Assembly: GCA_034411135.1 (NCBI GenBank)
Contig: DAOUMN010000021.1
Coordinates: 124,001 to 188,000 of the forward strand
Direction of reading: 5' to 3'
DNA length: 64,000 nt
Source of the DNA: Bellilinea sp034411135
Lineage (GTDB): Bacteria > Chloroflexota > Anaerolineae > Anaerolineales > Anaerolineaceae
Shown: one piece after another, positions 52,359-58,899 of the stretch
How the letters are laid out: each line of letters opens with the position of its first letter
Numbering within the stretch: position 1 is the stretch's first letter
Notes under the pieces: model-generated
What the model was told of the DNA's origin: nothing
The model's input: only the letters and a program-made list of their open reading frames with translations
Database searches by the model: none
Position numbers and translations under genes: made by a program

Positions 52359-52388
52359 GATAAACCCTGCATTAAGGCAGGGTTTATC
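52359..52388 (-). repeat. Hairpin after the first pilin gene, homologous to that after the second
   Basis: Arms GATAAACCCTGC and GCAGGGTTTATC form a perfect 12-bp stem with a 6-base loop, 26 bases after the flp stop. The outer 11 bases of each arm match the palindrome at 51979-52006, so gene and hairpin appear duplicated as a unit. No T run follows. Confidence 0.8.
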
Positions 52389-52414
52389 GTTAAGATTGTC
52401 TTGCGGGTTTCGAA

Positions 52415-52561
52415 TTAGATAGCGCGCATGATGTTGGAGAAGATGTTGCCAATTGCCGGGCCGAGCAGAGCAAGAATAACGATCACAACGACGGCTACCA
52501 AAACAAGAATCAACGCGTACTCTACCAAGCCTTGGGCTTTTTCTTTCGGTGCGAACAGCAT
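52415..52561 (-). CDS. flp: Flp/Fap-type pilin, first copy
   Basis: A 48-residue pilin, first gene of the Tad locus. Leader, processing site (before Gln10) and hydrophobic domain are the same as in the second copy; the two proteins are identical. The conserved Glu and Tyr of the Flp motif are in GLVEYAL. GGGAGGTGA lies 7 bases before the ATG. Longer in-frame extensions upstream run through the promoter and are not real. The prepilin peptidase and TadE/TadF minor pilins are not in the window. Confidence 0.92.
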   Translation of the reverse strand: MLFAPKEKAQGLVEYALILVLVAVVVIVILALLGPAIGNIFSNIMRAI

Positions 52562-52600
52562 AGTTTTCACCTCCCTTCTGTTCATAAATTGTGATTCAAT

Positions 52601-52628
52601 TTTATACCCAATTTTCAAAAAAATGCAA
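52601..52628 (-). promoter_or_regulatory. Promoter of the first flp gene
   Basis: Minus-strand TTGCAT at 52628-52623, a 16-base spacer and TATAAA at 52606-52601, giving a leader of about 35 bases. Box type and spacing match the cpaB promoter at 51931-51904 (TTGCA-N-16-TATAA), which hints at common control. Confidence 0.55.
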
Positions 52629-52744
52629 GATAGATTTGCACCAATTTTCACATCCAAATGAAACCATCCAAACCAAATTGCGTATATAGAACGAGCGAAA
52701 AAGCTTTCCGCCAGCAATATCCGTCTGGATTGTTTCTAATTTTT

Positions 52745-52774
52745 GTTGCGCTCCCTCATGCGGAAGGCTATAAT
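52745..52774 (+). promoter_or_regulatory. Promoter of the 52825-SPFH gene pair
   Basis: TTGCGC at 52745-52750, an 18-base spacer and a perfect TATAAT at 52769-52774, about 45 bases before the ATG. Confidence 0.55.
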
Positions 52775-52824
52775 CTAATCAATCTTGCGTTTGAAAATTT
52801 CAGCCACTAGGTACGGGAGGTACA

Positions 52825-53358
52825 ATGAGCGATTTGTTTGAGCGGGTGACAGGTGATCAGGACATTATCAAGAAGCTGCTTTCGAATGTGCCCGGTTTTA
52901 AGGGATATCTTGAAAAGCGCAACCGCCGCCATTCGGACAAACTGCTTCGCGAAACCATCGCGGCGCGGTACGAGCAGCTCTGGCAGCGAATTTCCAGCCT
53001 ACAAACCGAAATGATCCAATCCGGCGACCTGGGTCTGATCGATAACCTGGAAGCCGCTGCAATCAAAATTCGGCAGTTTACCGATCGTATTCGGACGGCA
53101 TCGTACGGCTATTCGGCATTTTTTGCCGTCGTCAAGGTAAAGAATGAGGATCTGGCTCGGATTTACGAATACGACAATGCAATGTTTGATCTGGCGGATG
53201 CCGTATCGCGGGCGATTGACAACGTGGAAGCCTCTCTGGGAAGCGAGGGTTTGCCCGCTGCTATCCGTAACCTGGTGTCCACGGCGCAAGCGTGTGTGGA
53301 TGCCTTTAACAAACGGGATGAAGTCATGATGGGAATCAAGGACAGTGCAGCTGAGTAA
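52825..53358 (+). CDS. Helical protein of unknown function upstream of the SPFH gene
   Basis: A 177-residue soluble protein predicted to be almost wholly helical, with no membrane span, cysteine motif or signal peptide. Charged helices such as YLEKRNRRHSDKLLRETIA (28-46) and RYEQLWQRISSLQTEMIQ (48-65) suggest coiled-coil interactions. I do not recognise the family. It lies 38 bases before a YdjI-like SPFH gene and likely shares its transcript. In Bacillus, YdjI works with small partner proteins at the membrane, so this may be a partner; that is inference from position only. Confidence 0.65.
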   Translation: MSDLFERVTGDQDIIKKLLSNVPGFKGYLEKRNRRHSDKLLRETIAARYEQLWQRISSLQTEMIQSGDLGLIDNLEAAAIKIRQFTDRIRTASYGYSAFFAVVKVKNEDLARIYEYDNAMFDLADAVSRAIDNVEASLGSEGLPAAIRNLVSTAQACVDAFNKRDEVMMGIKDSAAE

Positions 53359-53396
53359 TTTTTTATTTGAGCACTCTCGACAGGAGAATGAAAACC

Positions 53397-54467
53397 ATGG
53401 CTAGAATTTTTGATGTTGTCGAATATCCGAGCGAGATGACCGATGAGTTGGTGCACCGTTTTCCGGAACAGGGCATCGCTGATTTACGGCTTGGTTCACA
53501 GGTCATCGTCCGCGAAGCACAAAATGCAGTCTTTATGCGCGATGGGAATGCGCTGGATGTCTTTGGTCCTGGGCGTCACACAATTACCACTGCCAACGTT
53601 CCCATCCTGACCCGGTTGATTGGACTGGCATTCAATGACCGTACCCCGTTCACGGCCGAAGTGTATTACGTTTCAATGCGCGAGTTCCCGGATCGCAAAT
53701 GGGGCACTCCGCAGCCGATTCTGGTGCGCAACCCGGGCATGGGCTTGGGAGTGGCGTTGCTGCAGGGGTTTGGCACGTACAGTTTTCAGGTCAAGGATGC
53801 ACAGCAATTCGTGACCCAGATCGTTGGTGCTCAAGGCATGTACCGCATGGCGGATATCGAAAACCGCCTGCGCACCATGCTGCTCTCCAAACTCCAGGAT
53901 TTACTCGGCGAAACCGGCGCCACCAAATCGGTAGCTGAATTGATCGGCCTGATCGAGGAAATTGGTGCCGGTGTGCGCGCCAAAGCCCAGGATGATTTCG
54001 CCGCGCTGGGTTTGCTGCTCAAGACCTTCTATATTGGCAGCCTCAAACCATCCGACAAATCTGCGGAAGAACTGCGTGCCATGGGCATGCTGGATATGGC
54101 AACCTACACCCAGTTGCAGGCAGCCGATGCCCTGCGTGATGCTGCCCAAAACCCGAGTGGTGGTGCTGGTTTGACGGCGGGTATTGGTGCCGGCTTGGGT
54201 TTGGGGAATGTGATCAGCCAGTCCATGCAGGGGATGGCTCCAGGTGCTGCTGGCGCACAGGGTGGCCAGGCGGCAGGAACGGCAGCCGGAGCTGCCGCAA
54301 GCGGTGCCATTCCTGCAGTAATGACCCCCAGCGAAGCCGCCGCGTTGCTGAAAGTGTCCGAGGAAGATGTGGTTGCTGCTATCCAGGCTGGCGAATTGAA
54401 AGCCAAGAAAATCGGCAATGCATTTCGGATCAGCAAGGAAGCCCTGGAAGAGTTCTTGAAAGGTTGA
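53397..54467 (+). CDS. YdjI-like SPFH/band 7 protein with C-terminal excisionase-type HTH
   Basis: A 356-residue protein. Residues 1-215 form an SPFH domain of the YdjI (virion core protein) type: LGSQVIVREAQNAVF, DVFGPGRHT, LTRLIGLAF and TPFTAEVYYV. A Gly/Ala-rich linker covers about 260-305. The last 50 residues (TPSEAAALLKVSEEDVVAAI, then GELKAKKIGNAFRIS) are a MerR/excisionase-type helix-turn-helix. YdjI relatives usually end in zinc ribbons and bind the membrane-stress protein PspA; a DNA-binding-like end is unusual. A strong terminator follows. Confidence 0.82.
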   Translation: MARIFDVVEYPSEMTDELVHRFPEQGIADLRLGSQVIVREAQNAVFMRDGNALDVFGPGRHTITTANVPILTRLIGLAFNDRTPFTAEVYYVSMREFPDRKWGTPQPILVRNPGMGLGVALLQGFGTYSFQVKDAQQFVTQIVGAQGMYRMADIENRLRTMLLSKLQDLLGETGATKSVAELIGLIEEIGAGVRAKAQDDFAALGLLLKTFYIGSLKPSDKSAEELRAMGMLDMATYTQLQAADALRDAAQNPSGGAGLTAGIGAGLGLGNVISQSMQGMAPGAAGAQGGQAAGTAAGAAASGAIPAVMTPSEAAALLKVSEEDVVAAIQAGELKAKKIGNAFRISKEALEEFLKG

Positions 54468-54490
54468 TCGAAACCGGATCTTGGCCGTTA

Positions 54491-54514
54491 CCGGGCATAC
54501 TTTGGTATGCCCGG
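54491..54514 (+). terminator. Terminator of the SPFH gene
   Basis: CCGGGCATAC and GTATGCCCGG form a perfect 10-bp stem with a TTTG loop, followed by ATGTTTTTA. It separates the SPFH gene from sucC. Confidence 0.9.
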
Positions 54515-54557
54515 ATGTTTTTAATGACAACTATTTTTGTCGAAATTAGCCTCATGG

Positions 54558-54563
54558 TATAAT
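54558..54563 (+). promoter_or_regulatory. -10 box of the sucCD operon
   Basis: Perfect TATAAT 37 bases before the sucC ATG. The upstream -35 region is only a T-rich TTTTGT. Confidence 0.5.
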
Positions 54564-54600
54564 CTCGAAGCAGGCATACTTTTGCTTCGGGGATATGCGC

Positions 54601-55743
54601 ATGAATCTTCACGAGTACCAATCCAAACAAATATTTGCAAAATATGGAGTGCCAATTCCACGGGGAAGGGTTGCTTCTAACCCTGGTGAAGCCAAGCAAT
54701 TTGCCGAGGAATTGGGTGGTAAAGTGGTGGTCAAATCTCAGGTGTTGGTTGGCGGGAGGGGTAAAGCCGGTGGCATTCGGCTGGCAAAATCGAGCGAAGA
54801 AGCCGAGGAACTGGCTACGATCATTCTGGGTATGGAGATCAAGGGATTGCCGGTGCGCAAGGTGCTGGTCGATGAGGCTGTCAGCATCGAAAAAGAGATT
54901 TACCTGGGAATCACCAATGATCGCAATTCGCGCAAACCGGTATTGATGGCTTCTGCTGAAGGCGGGGTGGACATCGAAGAGGTGGCTTCCCGTTCGCCCG
55001 AAAAAATTATTAAAGTAACGATTGACCCATTACTCGGATTGCGTGAATATCAATCCCGTGATGTTGCCGTTTCAATCGATCTGCCTAAGCCATTCTGGCG
55101 GGAATTCATGGGCGTTGCCAATGCGTTGTGGCAGGTATATCGCGAGAGCGATGCAACCCTGGTAGAAATTAACCCGCTGGTAATCACCAAAGACAATCGC
55201 CTGCTGGCGTTGGATGGAAAAATGAGCGTGGATGATAATGCGCTCTTCCGCCATCCCGAAATTGCGGAAAAACGTGATCTGGATGTCGAAGCCCCGGCGG
55301 AGATCGAGGCACGCAAGTATGGTCTTTCCTTCATCAAGCTGGATGGAGAAATTGGCTGCATGGTCAATGGCGCTGGTTTGGCGATGGCAACCATGGATAT
55401 CATTAAGTTGTATGGCGGGCAGCCAGCGAATTTTCTGGATATTGGGGGTGGGGCCGGTGCGGACAAAGTGGCGGCTGCCTTGCGTATCATTCTGTCCGAC
55501 CGCAATGTGAAGGCGGTGTTGATCAATATTTTTGGCGGGATCACCCGTTGCGATGAAGTGGCGCGTGGAATCCTGGCTGCCATCAAAGAGGTCAAACCAA
55601 AGGTGCCAATGGTTGTACGGCTGGTGGGAACGAATGCGGAAGAAGGGCGGCGGCTACTGGCGGATGCGCAAATGATCACCGCGGAAACCCTGGTGGATGC
55701 AGCCCAAAAATCGGTCAACGTGGCACTCGGAGGGCAAGCATGA
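54601..55743 (+). CDS. sucC: Succinyl-CoA ligase (ADP-forming) beta subunit
   Basis: A 380-residue ATP-grasp subunit of succinyl-CoA synthetase, which links succinyl-CoA cleavage to ATP or GTP formation in the TCA cycle. It starts MNLHEYQSKQIFAKYG. VGGRGKAGGI is the nucleotide loop, EINPLVIT the metal-binding part and INIFGGITRCDEVA the phosphate-binding end. The ATG at 54601 is chosen over one two codons upstream to match the family start. It overlaps sucD by 4 bases. Confidence 0.96.
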   Translation: MNLHEYQSKQIFAKYGVPIPRGRVASNPGEAKQFAEELGGKVVVKSQVLVGGRGKAGGIRLAKSSEEAEELATIILGMEIKGLPVRKVLVDEAVSIEKEIYLGITNDRNSRKPVLMASAEGGVDIEEVASRSPEKIIKVTIDPLLGLREYQSRDVAVSIDLPKPFWREFMGVANALWQVYRESDATLVEINPLVITKDNRLLALDGKMSVDDNALFRHPEIAEKRDLDVEAPAEIEARKYGLSFIKLDGEIGCMVNGAGLAMATMDIIKLYGGQPANFLDIGGGAGADKVAAALRIILSDRNVKAVLINIFGGITRCDEVARGILAAIKEVKPKVPMVVRLVGTNAEEGRRLLADAQMITAETLVDAAQKSVNVALGGQA

Positions 55744-56606
55744 GTATCTTAATTAATAAAAACTCCCGTATTCTGGTTCAGGGCATTACCGGACACGAAG
55801 GACTGTTCCACACTCAGCAGATGGTGGTTTATGGCACCAACGTCGTTGCTGGCGTAACCCCCGGAAAAGGGGGTGAATGGGTGCTGAACGGGAAAATTCC
55901 AGTGTTCGATTCGGTTAAGGTGGCAGTTGACGCAACCGGCGCGGATGTATCTGTGATCTTTGTGCCTGCCCGCTTCGCTGCCGACGCGGTTTTCGAAGCA
56001 GCGGACGCTGGCATTCCGCTGGTATTTTGTATCACCGAGGGCATTCCCGTACAGGATATGATGTCCGTTCGAGAATATCTTGACCAGAAAAAGGTGCGCA
56101 TGGTTGGCCCGAACTGCCCGGGTGCATTGACCCCCGGTGAAGCCAAAGCGGGCATCATTCCCGGCAACATCGCTGTTCCCGGAAATATTGGGGTGGTATC
56201 CCGATCGGGTACATTGACCTATGAAGTGCTCTATGCGCTCAAAATTAACGGAATGGGCGCGAGTACGTGCGTTGGGATTGGTGGTGATCCGGTCAATGGT
56301 ACGTCATTTATTGATGTATTAAGCATGTTCGAGGCTGATCCCTACACGGACAAGGTTGTCCTGATTGGGGAAATTGGCGGAACGGATGAAGAAAAAGCGG
56401 CTGAATATGTTTCCCGCTATATGACCAAGCCGGTTGTTGGGTTTATCGCTGGGCAGTCTGCCCCGCCTGGTAAACGCATGGGACACGCTGGCGCCATTAT
56501 CGAAGGTGGTAGTGGGACTGCAGCGGACAAAATTCGAGCATTAAACAATGCCGGGGTGCGTATTGCCAGGCACCCGGAAGAAATTCCTGAATTGTTGAAT
56601 AGTTGA
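55740..56606 (+). CDS. sucD: Succinyl-CoA ligase (ADP-forming) alpha subunit
   Basis: A 288-residue subunit that binds CoA and carries the phosphohistidine. The CoA-binding Rossmann part has VQGITGHEG and GVTPGKGG. The Cys-containing VGPNCPGALTPGE and the active-site GHAGAIIEGGSGTA (phosphohistidine in GHAG) are intact. It is coupled to sucC by an ATGA overlap and ends at a bidirectional terminator shared with acpP. Confidence 0.96.
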   Translation: MSILINKNSRILVQGITGHEGLFHTQQMVVYGTNVVAGVTPGKGGEWVLNGKIPVFDSVKVAVDATGADVSVIFVPARFAADAVFEAADAGIPLVFCITEGIPVQDMMSVREYLDQKKVRMVGPNCPGALTPGEAKAGIIPGNIAVPGNIGVVSRSGTLTYEVLYALKINGMGASTCVGIGGDPVNGTSFIDVLSMFEADPYTDKVVLIGEIGGTDEEKAAEYVSRYMTKPVVGFIAGQSAPPGKRMGHAGAIIEGGSGTAADKIRALNNAGVRIARHPEEIPELLNS

Positions 56607-56649
56607 AAATTATTACGAAGCGTGAAAATAGATTGATAAAGAAGACCAA

Positions 56650-56685
56650 CGGCGCGGAGGCATTTTGATTTGTGCTTCCGCGCCG
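56650..56685. terminator. Bidirectional terminator between sucD and acpP
   Basis: A 13-bp GC-rich stem (56650-56662 with 56673-56685) with one G-T pair and a 10-base loop. There is no clear T run on either side; position between convergent genes supports the call. Confidence 0.65.
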
Positions 56686-56693
56686 AATGATGG

Positions 56694-56930
56694 CTATCCT
56701 TTGCGGGATTGAATGTAATTTACTGCATCCTGAACCGATTTGATCTGCCGGGCGTCTTCATCGCTGATTGCCAGGTCGAATTTTTCGCTCAACCCATCGA
56801 TAAGGAAGAATTGATCCATCGAATCGGCTTTCAAGTCTTCGATAAAACGGGTTTCCGGTGTGATTTCACTACTATCCACCTTTAACACTTCGACGATTAC
56901 GGATTTCACATCCTCGTAAAGATCGCTCAT
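56694..56930 (-). CDS. acpP: Acyl carrier protein
   Basis: A 78-residue acyl carrier protein. Ser37 in ADSMDQ is the phosphopantetheine attachment site (usually DSLD). The four-helix pattern and acidic character are typical (RFIEDLKADSMDQ, AISDEDARQIKSV). It would carry acyl chains in fatty-acid or related lipid synthesis. No fab genes flank it, so it is a stand-alone ACP. The ATG at 56930 has GGAGG upstream; a TTG two codons earlier is less likely. A very good promoter precedes it. Confidence 0.92.
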   Translation of the reverse strand: MSDLYEDVKSVIVEVLKVDSSEITPETRFIEDLKADSMDQFFLIDGLSEKFDLAISDEDARQIKSVQDAVNYIQSRKG

Positions 56931-56970
56931 GTTCAAACCTCCAAAATGGATTATGCCTGCTGTTTAGACT

Positions 56971-56998
56971 ATTGTAACTTTCCTGCTTATTCTGTCAA
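56971..56998 (-). promoter_or_regulatory. Strong promoter of acpP
   Basis: Minus-strand TTGACA (perfect) at 56998-56993, a 16-base spacer and TACAAT at 56976-56971. The leader would be about 33 bases with a GGAGG site. Confidence 0.75.
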
Positions 56999-57051
56999 GA
57001 CTGGCTGGCATTTCGTTGGCGCAGAACGTTTATCTGGATCAAGGATAATCG

Positions 57052-57057
57052 TATAAT
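57052..57057 (+). promoter_or_regulatory. -10 box of corA
   Basis: Perfect TATAAT 31 bases before the TTG start; the -35 region (TTTATC at 57029) is weak. Confidence 0.4.
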
Positions 57058-57088
57058 CAAATCACAATTCACGTCCGGACGGTGGCTC

Positions 57089-58063
57089 TTGATTCGTATC
57101 CTGTACTTTCCTAAAGTTGGTGCTCCACAGTTCAATTTGCCTTTTTCATCATTGAAAAGCGCGCTGGCAGATGTAGAGGGCATGGTTTGGGTCAGCCTGG
57201 AACAGCCTGATGATGAAGAGATCAACAAGGTTTTGGTTAATCTGTTTCACTTTCATCCGTTGGCGGTGGAGGACTGCCAGTCGCGTGGGTACCAGACCCC
57301 CAAACTGGATGATTATGGCGATTATATCTTTATAATTGCCCAGGCTATCAATGCAAACCGAGATTTCAATCTGCAACCGACCGAGGAGTTGAATATATTT
57401 CTGGGCAAGAATTATGTTGTTTCCAGCTTTTATAACACGATGCCGCCAGTTGAGCGGTTGTGGAAGCGTTTGGAGCGGGATGAGCGGTTATACCAAAATG
57501 GAGCAGATTTCTTGTGCCATGCCTTGCTGGACCATCTGGTCGATGATTATATTCCTCATCTAGATGCATTAGAAGAAGAGATCGATGCAATGGAAGATGC
57601 TGTCCTTTCCAACCCTCAGCCGCAAACGCTGGAAAAAATCCTCAATCTGAAACATTACACCATGAGTTTACGCCGCGTGCTTGGTCCGCAGCGTGAGGTA
57701 ATCAACCGTTTGTGCAGGGACGATTTTCCAATGATCGATCAGCATAGCAAGATGTACTTTCGCGATATTTACGATCACCTGGTGAGATTGTATGATTTGA
57801 TGGACGGTATCCGCGATATGACTACCAGTGCCCTGGAGGTGTATCTAAATGCTACCTCGCTGCGACTGAATGAAGTAATGAAGGCTCTGACAATTGTTTC
57901 AACCATTTTTCTGCCATTATCTTTTGTGGCGGGTGTTTACGGGATGAATTTTCACTTCATGCCGGAATTGTCCTGGCAGTGGGGTTATGCAATGGTGTGG
58001 GGCATCTTTCTCCTCATCTTCCTGGGAATGGTTGCGTTTTTCAAAAGTCGAAAATGGTTCTAA
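57089..58063 (+). CDS. corA: CorA-family magnesium/cobalt transporter
   Basis: A 324-residue CorA channel. The N-terminal cytoplasmic domain (about 1-255) has the long helix LDALEEEIDAMED. Two C-terminal spans follow (ALTIVSTIFLPLSFVAGV and YAMVWGIFLLIFLGMVAFF) with the selectivity motif YGMN between them. The protein ends in a basic tail (KSRKWF). It forms pentamers that admit Mg2+ or related ions. The start is a TTG with only a weak GGTGG upstream; no ATG fits the family start better. Confidence 0.93.
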   Translation: MIRILYFPKVGAPQFNLPFSSLKSALADVEGMVWVSLEQPDDEEINKVLVNLFHFHPLAVEDCQSRGYQTPKLDDYGDYIFIIAQAINANRDFNLQPTEELNIFLGKNYVVSSFYNTMPPVERLWKRLERDERLYQNGADFLCHALLDHLVDDYIPHLDALEEEIDAMEDAVLSNPQPQTLEKILNLKHYTMSLRRVLGPQREVINRLCRDDFPMIDQHSKMYFRDIYDHLVRLYDLMDGIRDMTTSALEVYLNATSLRLNEVMKALTIVSTIFLPLSFVAGVYGMNFHFMPELSWQWGYAMVWGIFLLIFLGMVAFFKSRKWF

Positions 58064-58068
58064 AAATA

Positions 58069-58097
58069 TTGACAAAGTAGAATATTTGTTCTATAAT
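58069..58097 (+). promoter_or_regulatory. Perfect consensus sigma70 promoter
   Basis: TTGACA at 58069-58074, a 17-base spacer and TATAAT at 58092-58097, a full match to both consensus boxes at ideal spacing. It starts 6 bases after the corA stop and drives the 58138 gene with a leader of about 35 bases. Confidence 0.9.
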
Positions 58098-58137
58098 TTT
58101 CTTGCACCAATCTTCTTTGGTTTGGTGCAGGAGCATA

Positions 58138-58899
58138 ATGATGGCTGGAACCCCTTATTCCCGATTCAACTTGGGTGACCAGATTCTGGGCAAAGTCAGG
58201 AATCAGCGCAGAATCTTGTTTGGTTTAATTCTTGGCGTGGCGTTGATAGGTTTCGAGATGTTCAATTACAGCACCACCGAGATGGCGTTGGGGGATTTAT
58301 TGGGGGAGCTGCGCTTTGCCGGGATGCGCTGGGCAACTATATTGGCGGTTGCTTTCTGCGGCATTGATTTTGCGGGCATTGCCCGTTTGTTCCTTCCGGA
58401 CGATCATGATAGTAAAGAAGGTTGGTATTTATTAGGCGCCTGGTTGATCGCCGCAACCATGAATGCAGTGCTGACCTGGTGGAGTATCTCTTTAGGGCTG
58501 GTCAACCGTCACTTGCAGAGCAGCGCGTTCATCTCGAATGAAATGCTAATCGAGATCATCCCGGTGTTTATTGCTGTGCTGGTTTGGATCACCCGGATTC
58601 TATTGATCGGCACTTTCACCTTTAGCGGACAAACACGGCTGGATGCCAGCCTCAGTCGACGAATCGATTCGCGCGCAGAAACCCGCCCCCAGACCCGCCC
58701 GGCTGCCCGCCCGGTCGAGCCACAGCCATTGCGACTAACCCGGCAGGTAAACCACCGTCTGAATGAGGTTCCCCAGCCAAGCCCTGCAATTCGTCCAGAG
58801 CCCGAATATGTATCCGAGCCATTGGATGCAACCTATATACCGATACAGGCATCCAGCCATTCAGAGTCTCGGAAAAGCGAATCGTCCGTTTGGCGCTAA
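58138..58899 (+). CDS. Membrane protein with polar C-terminal tail, unknown function
   Basis: A 253-residue protein that I do not recognise. Four membrane helices are predicted at about 26-41, 64-84, 97-119 and 137-160, preceded by a basic N-terminus. The last 90 residues are Arg-, Pro- and Gln-rich (for example ETRPQTRPAARPVEPQP), likely disordered and cytoplasmic. AGGAG lies 4 bases before the ATG at 58138. The consensus promoter implies high constitutive expression. Its stop overlaps that of the convergent HAD gene by 3 bases (CTAA). Confidence 0.7.
   Translation: MMAGTPYSRFNLGDQILGKVRNQRRILFGLILGVALIGFEMFNYSTTEMALGDLLGELRFAGMRWATILAVAFCGIDFAGIARLFLPDDHDSKEGWYLLGAWLIAATMNAVLTWWSISLGLVNRHLQSSAFISNEMLIEIIPVFIAVLVWITRILLIGTFTFSGQTRLDASLSRRIDSRAETRPQTRPAARPVEPQPLRLTRQVNHRLNEVPQPSPAIRPEPEYVSEPLDATYIPIQASSHSESRKSESSVWR

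Noticed and set aside
51979..52388. The two pilin hairpins as insertion-sequence ends
   Set aside because: There is no transposase or target duplication; each hairpin follows a pilin gene and was most likely duplicated with it.
52562..52717. N-terminal extension of the first pilin to 100 residues
   Set aside because: The extension reads through the promoter and the ribosome site, and the second copy encodes exactly the same 48 residues.
54310..54467. Excisionase-type HTH as evidence of a mobile element
   Set aside because: It is the C-terminal domain of an SPFH protein, not a separate gene, and no integrase, attachment repeat or tRNA is present.
54566..54589. Hairpin CGAAGCA/TGCTTCG in front of sucC as a riboswitch
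   Set aside because: Its left arm straddles the expected transcription start, so the structure is probably not made in RNA.
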